A stretch of DNA of 64,000 nt. Source: Costus lasius. Its lineage: Eukaryota > Streptophyta > Magnoliopsida > Zingiberales > Costaceae. The notes beneath the pieces were generated by a model. That model was not told where the DNA came from. It made no database searches and saw only the letters and a program-made list of their open reading frames with translations. This document shows, in pieces, positions 21,032 to 32,194 of the stretch. A program made the translations under genes and the position numbers. The DNA lies in assembly GCA_027563935.2 (NCBI GenBank), contig CM050449.1, positions 43,684,507 through 43,748,506 of the forward strand, written 5' to 3'. The first letter of the stretch is position 1. Every line of letters begins with the position of its first letter.

Positions 21032-24000
21032 ACAGCGTTCAATGTGCGATCCTTACTGGAAAGGGAGAAGTTTGCTGGGCCAAACTTCTCAGACTGGTAC
21101 GGACACCTTAAGATTGTTCTTAAGGCTAAGAGGAAGCTGTATGTCCTCGAGACGGCTATACCGCCTCAACCCGCTGCGAACGCCGCAAGGGCGGTTCGGG
21201 AAGCTTATGAGAAGCATGTCAATGATAGCATTGATGTCGCTTGCCTTATGCTTGCGTCTATGACGCCAGAGCTTCAGCGTCAGCATGAAGATTTATCTGC
21301 TATTGAAATTATAGCAAATCTCAAGATGTTGTATGCTACACAGGCAAGGACTGAACGCTATAACTTGACGAAACTTTTCTTTCAGAGCAAACTGACTGAA
21401 GGGAGTCCAGTGGGAGCTCACATGCTCAAGATGATTGGGTACAAAGAAGCTCTAGAGAAATTGGGACACACCATCAATCAGGAGCTTGTTGTAGACATCA
21501 TCCTGTAGTCTCTCCCGGCCTCTTTCGATCCGTTCATCATTAATTTTAATATGAACAAGATCGACTGTACCCCGGCAGAGTTACTGAACATGCTCTTGAC
21601 TACAGAGCATACTCAGTCTCGTGAGAAGGGAAAGCCTTCATCCTCTGTCCTAATGGTTCCTTCAAGGAACAAGAAGAAGGGGAAGAAGGGCAAAGCCCCT
21701 ATCAAGAGCTACAACAAGGCTCTAAAGCAAAAGATAAAGCGGTCAAAGGAATACAGATGTTTCCATTGTGGCCAGCTGGGTCACTGGAAAAAGGACTGTA
21801 AAGCGCTCCAAGGAGATAAGAAGGGAAGCAACCCTTTCGCTTCTGGCTCAGGTATTTTTGTGACTGAAGTCATGCTATCTTCTTCTATTTCATGGGTGTT
21901 AGACACTGCATGTGGAGTTCACATTTGTTCAAATGTACAGGAACTCACGAGAAGAAGACAGGTGGGACAGCATGAGGTGGACCTACGAGTAGGAAACGGG
22001 GCACGGGTTGCTGCTGTTGCTGTAGGAGAATATCACATCTCTTTACCATCTGGTCTTGTATTAGAACTGGACAATTGTTATTTTGTACCAAGCATAACTA
22101 AGAATATTATCTCTATTCCTGCTCTTGTCAGGAAAGGGTTTTCCTTTGAATGCAAGATTTCAAAGTGTTATATTTCTTTTAATAATATTGTTTATGCTAC
22201 TGGGTCGATTAACAATGGGTTATTCATGTTGGACATGGAATGTTCTGTACAACAGATTGATAATAAGAAAGCCAAGTATGCTGATGACAGCACCTTGTTA
22301 TGGCATAGTCGTTTAGGCCATATTAATAAGAAGCGCATTAAGCGGTTGCATGACCATGGACTGCTGGGATCATTCTCCTATGAGGAGCTTGATACATGCA
22401 AAGCTTGTTTAATGGGCAAAATGACGAAGACTCCTTTTTCCAACAAAGGTCAAAGGGCTTCAGGTTTACTTGACCTCATTCACAGTGATGTGTGTGGGCC
22501 ATTTAGTAAACATGCCAGAGGTGGCTATTCATACTTCATTACCTTTACTGATGATTTCAGTAGGTATGGTTGTGTCTATCTAATGAGACATAAAAGTGAA
22601 TCTTTTGACAAGTTCAAAGAGTTCAAAAATGAAGTACAAAATCAGCTAGGCCGAAATATCAAGGCACTTCGTTCAGATTGAGGTGGAGAATACTTGAGTC
22701 GAGAGTTTACTGACTATCTGAAGGAGTGTGGGATTATCTCACAGCTCACTCCGCCAGGAACACCGCAATGGAATGGTGTGTCCGAGAGGAGAAATAGAAC
22801 CTTACTGGATATGGTTCGTTCTATGATGAGTCAGGCTACTCTACCTTACTCCTTTTGGGATTTGCACTGGAAACAGCTGCAAAGGTACTAAACCGAGTAC
22901 CATCCAAGGCCGTTTTAAAGACTCCATATGAGTTATGGTATGGGAAACAGCCGAGCTTGACATTTATTAAGATCTGGGGTTGCGAGGCTTATGTCAAAAA
23001 GCTCGCCTCTGGGAAACTAGAGAGCAGATCTGAGAACTGTATCTTTGTTGGTTACCCTAAGGAAACTAAGGGTTATTATTTCTACGATCCCAAAGAGAAC
23101 AAAGTATTTGTTGCTCGGATGGCTATTTTTCTTGAGAAGGAATTTCTTCTGCAAGAGGCCAGTGGGAGAGAAATAAAGCTGGATGAGAATCCAGAAGAAG
23201 GACAAAGTAGTCAAGCATAGTTGGATGAGCCTGAGCCAGTAGATCAGGTTACTGAACAACCTGAGGCTCAGATATCACGGGAACCGCGAAGATCGGGAAG
23301 GATCCGTCGACAGCCTGAGCGCTATGACGGAGTCTACATCATTGATGATGAACCCCTCACTTATGCGGATGCGGTCAGTGGACCGGAATCAGCGAGATGG
23401 CTTGAAGCTATGCGAGCCGAGATGGACTCCATGTCAGATAACCAAGTTTGGGATTTGGTTGATCCGCCTCCGGGAGTAATCCCTATAGGCTGTAAGTGGA
23501 TCTTCAAGAAGAAGATTGACATGGATGGTAACGTGGTTACCTATAAAGGCAGGCTAGTTGCGAAAGGTTTCAAACAAATCTACGGGATAGATTATGATGA
23601 AACTTTCCCTCCTGTAGCTATGTTCAAGTCTATTCGGATTATTCTTGTGATAGCAGCATATTATGATTATGAGATCTGGCAAATGGATGTGAAAACCGCT
23701 TTCCTTAATGGAAAATTAGAAGAGGATGTGTATATAACACAACCTGAAGGTTTCACTAATCCATCAGATCGTCATAAAATATGCAAATTAAAGAAGTCCA
23801 TTTATGGACTTAAACAAGCATCAAGAAGCTGGAATATTCGTTTTGATGAATCAATCTGTGAATTTGGTTTCATCAAGAATGAAGATGACCTATGTGTATA
23901 TAAGAGGTTTAGTGGGAGAGTGATTACTTTCCTAGTCCTCTACGTCGATGATATCTTAATCATTGGAAACGATATTCCTGAACTACATGCAGTCAAGGCA

Positions 24001-24924
24001 TGGTTGAGAACATGTTTCCAGATGAAAGATTTAGGAGAAGCAGCCTATGTATTAGGTGTGAAGATCTACAGAGATAGATCTAAGAGGCTTCTCGGGCTGT
24101 GCTAGAGTACTTACATCGATAAAGTCCTGGAGAGATTCCATTTAGAAAATTCTAAAAGAGGATATCTTCCAGTCAGACATGGTCTGAATCTTTCAAAGAG
24201 TCAGTGTCCACAAACACAGACTGAGAAAGATGAAATGGACAATACGCCTTATGCTTCGGCTATTGGGTCCATTATGCATGCGATGTTGTGTACTCGCCCA
24301 GACGTCGCTTACGGGTTAAGCGTGACCAGTCGATTCCAAAGTAATCCAGGTAAGGCACACTGGATTGCGGTCAAGAACATTTTGAAATATCTTCGGAGGA
24401 CTAAAGATATGTTCTTGATATATGGAGGTCAGGAAGAACTCAGTATTGAAGGATATACTGACGCTTCGTTCCAATCTGACCAGGATGATTTCCGATCGCA
24501 ATCAGGCTATGTTTTTAGCTTGAATGGAGGAGCAGTGGTGTGGAAAAGTTTCAAACAGTCAATTGTTGCTGATTCCACAACAGAAGCCGAGTATGTTGCA
24601 GCCTCAGAAGCATCCAAGGAGGCAGTGTGGATTCATAAGTTCGTTCAGGAACTTGGTGTTGTTCCTTCGAGTGCAGATCCATTGGTTATCTTCTGTGATA
24701 ACACTGGAGCAATAGCACAGGCAAAGGAACCACGGTCGCACCAGAAGTCCAAGCACATACAGAGAAGGTTTCACTTGATCCGGGAGATCATTGATCGTGG
24801 CGAGATCAAAATCTGCAAGGTTCATACAGATGACAATCTAGCTGACCCGCTTACAAAGCCTCTGGCGTAGGAGAAGCATGAGAAGCACTGTAATAATATG
24901 GGTTTGAGATTTCTCAACCATTAG
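21032..24924 (+). pseudogene. A1 gag-pol, broken
   Basis: Domain order: Gag (LLEREKFAGPNFSDWYGHL), CCHC zinc knuckle (CFHCGQLGHWKKDC, near 21757-21800), protease (WVLDTACGVHIC, near 21895), pre-integrase HHCC (LWHSRLGHINKKR, CKACLMGK), integrase core (LLDLIHSDVCGPF to WNGVSERRNRTLL), RT (GCKWIFKKKIDMDG; YVDD at 23941-23952), RNase H (GYTDASF, ADSTTEAEYVA, CDNTGAIAQAKE). Damage: the start codon used by A0 is ACA here (21032-21034); stops at 21506, 22679, 23218, 24103 and 24868; a frameshift near 22857. At 21506, 24103 and 24868 relatives have CAG. The longest surviving pieces are 21551-22681 (376 codons) and 23221-24105 (294 codons). The element cannot make its own polyprotein. Confidence 0.96.
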
Positions 24925-24933
24925 ATTAAGTGC

Positions 24934-24943
24934 AAGTGGGAGA
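24934..24943 (+). other. A1 polypurine tract
   Basis: AAGTGGGAGA immediately before the TGTTGGGG start of the 3' LTR; the plus-strand primer site. Confidence 0.92.
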
Positions 24944-24944
24944 T

Positions 24945-26630
24945 TGTTGGGGTATGCCCTTAAGGCTAATGTTTGAGGCCTTGGGATTATATCAGTATCA
25001 TGTATAAACTCTATGTTTATAAAGGCAATGGTTGTTATTCAGGTTGTTACATCATCTGCTGCAATATGTATACTTCTGAATAATGTCTCAATGCTGTTCA
25101 GCTTGGCTGACATGCAGTATTGTCCTTAGTCGAGATATCTTGGTGAACATGAGACAGCCTTGATATGATTGAGACTAATATGTGTTCTAATCTTATAGGA
25201 TGCTTCGAGCATGGAATAAGATGTAGACTCATGGGTACATTAGATGTACTGGACAGACCCTACTTAGGATATTCGATTGCTTGTCACAATGTGAATAATC
25301 CTTGTATGCAAACAAGTGGCATATTTCCTCTGACTTGAGATCACTTGTGTTTCTAAATGATGATTGGCATTGTTTTGAGGTAGTTCAATATCATTTGAAA
25401 CATAATGGTTATAGACTATCTTGGATAATGAGCATGAGTCATGTTAGGGCACTAGTGATAGATATAGGATTGCCGTCTCCTTGTTTGGAGTGTGATGTTC
25501 TGAAGGGGCCCCCTGGATGAGATGATTGAGAAAGTGTATGGCCATACCCAGATGACTATGTTCATCTGATCTAATCATTCTCATCATATTGGAATTACAG
25601 GCTTGACACGCTTGTCCAATAAGAACATCCAGTGGCAAAGGAAACACATATGTCAAGTGACTTGGGTTCACACTTGTGCTGTGGTTTCGGTGTAGTCTTG
25701 GAAGACTCTTTCCTTTATATCGGGAGACAGTGATGTGTTGCTAGATACCCCTCACTGATCGTGATAACGTAAGTTATCATTACCGACATTTAAAGGAAAC
25801 CCTTAGGGTCGCACAATTTGATGATATGGCTTACTTATGTCAGATCGTGTGGACTGAATTGTTTTGGTTCAGTTTAAAGGAGTTTAAACTCTGATTGTAA
25901 GTGAGATCTGGTCTGATCATGTTTGATTGATTAGGGCTTGAGATCGGTAAGCTTCGATCGAGAGAATTGATGCTAGATCGGTGAGATCAAGAGCATCAAG
26001 AGATGAATGGTTAGATCTTGAGCCTTATGGTTTAATTTGATCTAGACCAATGCTTGGTTTTGATTTGGTCTTTGAACCAAATCCAATTGAACCGGTTCAT
26101 CATATGAATGCATGGTTCAATGGGAGAGAAAAAGTTTGCGGTCGGTTCACTTGGAGTGAACGCATGATCGCATACCTTGAAGCATTTGCTATTTTTGGAA
26201 ATCGTTTTTTTTCAAAAATGTGGAATGCCTTCACGTTCGAAGAGCAACGCTTCTCTCGTCGCCATCTTCTCCTCTCTCGACCTCTCTTGTGTCGTGTGGT
26301 GAGACTTCACGCAAAGGAGAAGAGAACAAAACCAAGAGACATCTCTCATCTCCTTCACGAAGGGAAACCTTGAAGCTTCGCTAGCACAAAGACGCCAAGG
26401 GAGTAGTCATCTTCACCTTGTGTGCGTCACCTTTGGAGGAGAGCCGCTCGCCCTCTTCTTCCAAGTCGCCATCCAAGCAATGGCAATGGTATGATCCCCT
26501 TCTCGATCTATACATGTGATTAAAGTTGATCATATATTCATCCATGAGATCTTAGAAACCCTAGCTTCCGCTATGCAAAAAGTTTTAATCTGCGCATATT
26601 AGGGTTTCGCTCCCCCTTTAGGGACTTTCA
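24945..26630 (+). repeat. A1 3' LTR (1686 bp)
   Basis: TGTTGGGG to GGGACTTTCA, followed by ATATA. Differences from the 5' LTR cluster between the positions equivalent to 18354 and 18900 and are mostly transitions. The frames at 25302-25520 and 26050-26373 repeat those of the 5' LTR. Confidence 0.97.
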
Positions 26631-26635
26631 ATATA

Positions 26636-28555
26636 CACATCCTCAGCCAGCTTTCCATTAAGGAATGTTGTATTTATATCCATCTGCCATATCTCATAGT
26701 CATGATATGCAGCTATAGCAAGCAAAATCCGAATGGATTTAATCATGGCAACAGGCGAGAAGGATTCATCATAGTCCAACCCGTGGACTTGTTTGAATCC
26801 CTTAGCCACTAGTCTACCTTTATAGGTAACTATGTTGCCATCCATGTCTATCTTCCTTTTGAAGACCCATTTACACCCTATAGGTTTTACCCCATCAAGT
26901 AGCTCAACCAAATCCCAGTCTTGGTTAGCTGACATGGAATCCATCTCGGATCGCATGGCCTCAAGCCATCTCTCGGAGTCCGGTCCACTGACCGCCTCAT
27001 CATAAGTACAGGGTTCATCCTCAATGATGAATATCCTGTCATGTTGGGTCGGTAGCAACTCATACCTCTCAGGTGCACGACAAACCCTCCCAGACCTACG
27101 TGGGGCCTGTGTCTGAGCCTCAGGCGGCTCAGGTTCCATCTCTTTGTCTTGTGGTTGCACTTGGATCTCATCCAAGTCAAACTTCCTCCCACTGACTTCT
27201 TTCATGAGAAATTCTTTCTCTAGAAAGATAGCACCGCGAGCAACAAAAACTTTGTTCTCGGTTCGGACATAGAAATAGTATCCTTTAGTTTCCTTAGGAT
27301 ACCCCACAAACACGCATTTATCAGATCTAGGTTCTAGCTTGCTAGAATCCTGACATTTGACATATGCTTCACATCCCCAGATCTTGATAAAACTGAGATT
27401 AGGGCGTCTCCCACTCCATACCTCGTATGATATTTTGGAGACACTCTTAGATGGAACGTTGTTCAGTATTAGATAAGTTGTTTCCAGTGCATGCCCCCAG
27501 AATGAGGGAGGTAGAGTTGCATGACTCATCATAGATTGAACCATGTCCAACAAAGTTTGATTTCTCCTTTCAGATACACCATTCCATTGAGGTGTTCCAG
27601 GAGGAGTGAGTTGGGATCTGATCCCATACTCTCTCAGATAGTCAAAGAACTCACCTCTCAGGTACTCTCCACCGTGATCTGATCGAAGAGCTTTAATGGA
27701 TCTTTCAAGCTGGTTCTCTACTTCATTCTTGAACTCCTTGAATTTCTCAAAGGATTCAGATTTATGTCTCATCAAGTAGACATAACCATACCTACTGAAG
27801 TCAACAGTAAAGGTAATGAAGTAGTTGTACCCTCTTCTGGCTTGTTTATTGTACGGCCCACACACATCAGTATGTATGAGATCCAACAAAGCTCCTTCTT
27901 CTTCATTCTTCTTAGTCGTAGGGACCAAAAGAACAGAATTGGGTTTGGTCTTACCCATTTCACGCTCGGCTGTTTGGAGCATATTCAGTAGTTCCTCCCT
28001 CGTGCAATCAATCTGGTTCATGTTGAAATTAATAATAAACGGACTGAAGCTAGGGGGCAGAGACTGCAGAATAAGATCCACAACTAGCTCGTTGTCTATG
28101 GCATGTCCCAGTCTCCTAAGATGATCCACATTCCCAATGAGTTTGAGAACATGGGGTCTCACTGGTGCACCTTCAGACAACTTGCACCGAAAAACAGCTT
28201 TGGTAGTGTCATATCTCTCAGTTCTAGCCTGAGCCTCGAACATCTGTTTCAGATGAGTGATCATCTGAAAAGCATTTTGCTCCTCATATTTCACCTGCAA
28301 TTCAGGTGCCATGCTGGCTAGCATAAGACATGCAACTTCCAAAGAATCATCTTGATGCTTTCTAAAAGCATCTCTATCAGCCGCTCGGGCATTGGGCGCG
28401 GGAGTCGCAGGAAGAGGCTGTTCAAGAACATACAACTTCTTCTCGAGCTTGAGGACTATCCTCAAGTTCTGATGCCAGTCCATAAAGTTGGTTCCAACCA
28501 ACTTATCCTTATCAAGGAGTGATCGCAATGATAATCCGCCAGTGTTCGTAGCCAT
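26636..28555 (-). CDS. B1 fused Gag-integrase-RT frame, protease and zinc knuckle missing
   Basis: From the ATG at 28555 (MATNTGGLSLRSLLDKDKL) the frame stays open for 640 codons to the A1 insertion. Residues 1 to about 215 are Gag (DWHQNLRIVLKLEKKLYVLE, ARTERYDTTKAVFRCKL). At about residue 218 a lysine/glutamate run (TTKKNEEE) is followed at once by ALLDLIHTDVCGPY, the integrase core. The zinc knuckle, protease and HHCC region, about 790 bp in A1, are deleted in frame. Integrase (WNGVSERRNQTLLDMV) and the start of RT (GCKWVFKRKIDMDG, LVAKGFKQVHGLDYDESF) follow. The product would lack maturation protease. An upstream in-frame ATG extends the frame to 28603, but homology begins at 28555. The other half is at 16325-17518. 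Confidence 0.92.
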
Positions 28556-30083
28556 TGTTTCTACAACACCCAAGAAAAATAGATTAGTACTACTTCGAAT
28601 CATTTAAACTGGTCTTGTTTTAAATGATTATGACTCCCACTATTTTAATCGAATTGACAACCCACAAAGTCAATCGGGAAATTTAAGACTTCCTAGTGAG
28701 ATGGGATCCTTATTCCACATGAGGCTTCGTGTCCCACGAGGGTGGGATGAGATGCACAAAGTGACCCATGCTTCCTAAGGTGGGCTCGCCGACCAGTTGC
28801 TCCAAGCAACTCTCCTTGTTGAGACAGTCTAGGCATTTCATGTCCAGCGAGGGCTGGATACGGCATGAACCCTAACCTCTCAACGGTGCCTCTAGAGTTT
28901 CACCATGTGCTCATCACATATGAAAATCTAGTCAAGTCCATTCCTAACCGTTTATGCCCAGGGCCAACGAGTTTCCTTGCGACGGCACGCCTAGGTTAAA
29001 ACTGGACTGGGGAAACCATTGCCACCATGCACTTTCTAAAGATAAGTGGGTGTGTCCCACGAGGGTGGGAAACAATTCACAACACCACTGATCGATAGCT
29101 TAGTGAGGGCTACGCGTTAGAAGGCTACTAGACTTGATATTACAATTGAGGGTTTTTGATTAAGGTCTCATGGGTTTTATCTTATGTCTAACAATACAGG
29201 CATGCAATCCTATAGTGATAACATAATGATAAAACATCACAGACATGCTTTAGCAGATAATGAAAGCGATAAAAGATGATGTGATCATAGCCCATTCAAG
29301 ATATTGAACCAACCCATGCCAACAAGGGAGTTTAATTCTTGACCTAGGATACAAGCCCCTAAAACTTGACCTAGCCTAGCTGACCTCTAGCTCTATCTTC
29401 AAGGTTGGCTCCAAGGTACTTCTAGGGTAAACCGCCATCTTGCAAGGTCCAATATAGCTAGCTCACAAGCCCTAAGGCTCGGCCATGCTATGCTTGCGCC
29501 ACCTTGCATGCTTGCGCCAATGTAGGATGCGCCCCCTTAATCTTCATCTTGAATTTTACAAAAATAAAGGAAAAAGATGGCACGCAGGCCGCACAAGGAT
29601 ACAACACAGGCATGCTAAGGGGCTTGACTCATGACTACAAACATCATGCACAAACAAGGTACTTATTCATGTAATTCTACATGCTCATGAAAAACATAAA
29701 ATCTGAAATTTTACTTTTTCATAAAACTAGTCTCTTTTTCTCATCTTCTAATCACAAATCTTTTGGTTATTTGCAATTAATTTTCATGATGATGTCATAT
29801 ATCCTTTCGGATGGCAATTTTGTCAGATCAAGAGACCCGGCCAATCCGAAGACACAATGCCCGTCCTACTTGACAAAACTACGTGCGCCTTTGATCTTTA
29901 AATCAAACAAGAAAAGTAACCCAAAAATCCAAAAGAGATTGAAAAGATGATAGAAACAAGAAACCCTAATTTTTTCTACTTTAGAAAATTGTTTGCCATG
30001 CGATCATGCTATTAACAAAAATAGAAACATGGCATGTGAGCATGGAAGAAAAGCATGAAAACATCGTTCGAGTCTTGCAAGTC
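28556..30083 (-). other. B1 untranslated leader
   Basis: No conserved frame. Three 16-base hairpins on a common plan: TCCCACGAGGGTGGGA at 28732-28747 and 29055-29070, TCCAGCGAGGGCTGGA at 28843-28858. The same three occur in order in the B4 leader. The stretch near 29675-29740 (ATAAAATCTGAAATTTTACTTT) is also shared with B4. Confidence 0.75.
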
Positions 30084-30095
30084 GCTCTGATACCA
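30084..30095 (-). other. B1 primer-binding site
   Basis: GCTCTGATACCA on the plus strand, the complement of the initiator tRNA-Met PBS, one base inside the 5' LTR. Confidence 0.95.
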
Positions 30096-30096
30096 C

Positions 30097-32194
30097 TGTT
30101 GGGAAACCCCGGGGATATTTTACAATTTTTCATAATCATATACATTACAAACACATTGCACAGCGGAAGAACATCCCCGAAACAGGCCGGTCCCAAAAAC
30201 CCAGTGAAGATCGCAAGCAAGAGAGTCGACACGATGAGTTAGGAAGTACCTTGAAGCAAGGAGAAGTCGATGTTGTGATAGGCGCCCAAGCGTGCGCCCT
30301 CTGCAGTTTCACACACATGGATGTCTCGAGCTTTCTTCTTCCTCGCCTGGTGCTAGCCTCGGGAAGAAGATCGTCGCCATAGGGGAGCTCTCCAAGCTAC
30401 TAGCGCCACCACCAAGAGGAGATGTGCCTAGGAGAAGGAGGAAGAAGGGATGCCGCAAGCCTTGTTCTTTCTTTGCGCCAAGGAAGAAGGATGAAGCTTG
30501 CCCACCCCCTTTGATGGAAGAAGAGAAGCCCCAAGAGTCCAAGCCGTCGCCCCTCCAAGTTGTTCACGCCTCCAAGGATATGATAGGTGTGTGAGAGGGG
30601 TTCGGCTAGGTCTCTTTAAATAAGGGGGAGAGGCAGTTAGGGTATCTTAGGAAAGTGTTGGCCATTAGGGCATTAATCTAGGGTTTTTTTTAATCTAATT
30701 ACTTGATTAAAACCCTTAATTACATGTGCTAATAACTTGCCTAAACAAGCACCAGCCACATGTGCCCAAACTATTTTCAATTAAGCACAATTCTCATGTA
30801 TGCGCCAAGACTAGGTCAAGGTAACATGAGAGCTTGCCTAATTTGGTTTGGGCGTAAGTCCTAATCCAATTAGAACTTCTAATAGATTAATTTCAGCCCC
30901 CACATGCGCCAATCACAACTAGATTAATATCTCAAGTGATTGGGACCAATTCCTAATCCAAATCAACCTCCTAAAGATACCAATCTAGCACTAGGCGCCA
31001 ATCCTAGTCCAACTAGGATTCTTGCATGCAACTATGCCATTAATTCCTCCCCATTATACCCTTTAATCCTCTTAGCTCTTCATTACAACTTATTAGTGAG
31101 CCCAATTGAGCAATGGGTCTAGCCCAAAGTCCATTATGCATATAAACCAAGTTATTGGATCCAATCCAATTTAATCCAAGGTCAAATGAGGCTAACCATG
31201 GTTAAATTAGTCAATATGCCAAAAATGGAAGTTTGACCTAATAAGTTTCTTCCATCTCATCAGGCCCATTGGCGATGATAAAATCTCCAAAATAGATTCG
31301 AGTTATCCAATAACTCAATCTAAAGGCTACCCGATCAATATGAAAACTCGAGCAACAAGGTGTGCGACCCTGTAGGTTCCTCTAACGCTGGCAGTGCTGA
31401 CCAAAGGTCACCACAAGCAGTGAGTGGCACCTAGCAGTGCATCACTGCTACCCAGGTCTTTGGAATGGATATCGACATCGACATCCCCATCATCGTAACT
31501 AGGTACAGATGCGTCACAGTCTCTTTGCCGAGCTGATATCCGATTGGACAAGTGTGTCACCACTTGTTTTCACCCAATCACATGGCTATGACTAAATCAG
31601 GTTCTCACTTGGGTATGGCCATACACTTTCAGTCATAGTACCATAGAGGAGCTCCATGGATATCATGCTTCCCTTAGGAAAGGGCAAATCCTTTGTTTGT
31701 CCATTGTCCTTCTCATATGGGTCGTGACATGCTCAATGACAACCGTTATTACCTCCCAACTACGGCGAGGTGTTAGGTTGTATCAAAGCATATCCCTAAC
31801 CATATAGAATGACCAATGACTTCAAGTCAAGTGATCAATGCATCTCCTATCACTTGTGAGGATGACTTGTGACACCAAGTCATTGCCTCACAGCGGGTCT
31901 ATCCAGTATATTCAACACTGATATACTCATATGTCTGCGTTAGCACCTTGTGCCTAACCAGCCCATATACCAGTCTCATGAGTACGAGAGCTGTCCCATA
32001 TCCACTCAGGTACATTGACTGGGGACAATTATTTGAGCACAGATCCAATATGTCTTCAGGGGACCTTATCATGTAAGTACATAAACGCAGATGTAAACAA
32101 ACATGGATAATGACAATGCCATAATGATATATAACTATCAATGTCAAGTAGTACAAAGATGGACCAAAACTAGGTCCTAGGGCATATACACCAA
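30097..32194 (-). repeat. B1 5' LTR, missing its last bases
   Basis: Starts TGTTGGGAAACCCCGGGG (plus strand) and ends CATATACACCAA, where a complete copy has CCAACA. It then passes directly into G1 coding sequence. Frames at 30292-30594 and 30940-31122 match those in the 3' LTR. Confidence 0.92.

Larger units (their letters stand above)
17519..26630 (+). mobile_element. A1: complete family A copia element, ATATA target duplication
   Basis: 9112 bp: 5' LTR 17519-19202, PBS, leader, broken gag-pol, polypurine tract, 3' LTR 24945-26630. ATATA flanks it at 17514-17518 and 26631-26635. It is inserted in the RT region of B1 in the opposite direction. The two LTRs look identical over roughly their first 830 bp and differ at about a dozen places after that by eye, so insertion is fairly recent; even so, gag-pol carries several stops. 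Confidence 0.97.
14204..32194 (-). mobile_element. B1: family B copia element with A1 nested in its RT
   Basis: Read on the minus strand: 5' LTR 32194-30097, PBS, leader, gag fused to integrase, RT (interrupted by A1 at 26635/17518), RNase H, polypurine tract, 3' LTR 16303-14204. Removing A1 and one ATATA rejoins the RT frame at a point where B2 is continuous. The right LTR lacks its final CA and has no copy of the left flank CTTAA, so a small deletion occurred at that junction. Confidence 0.93.
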
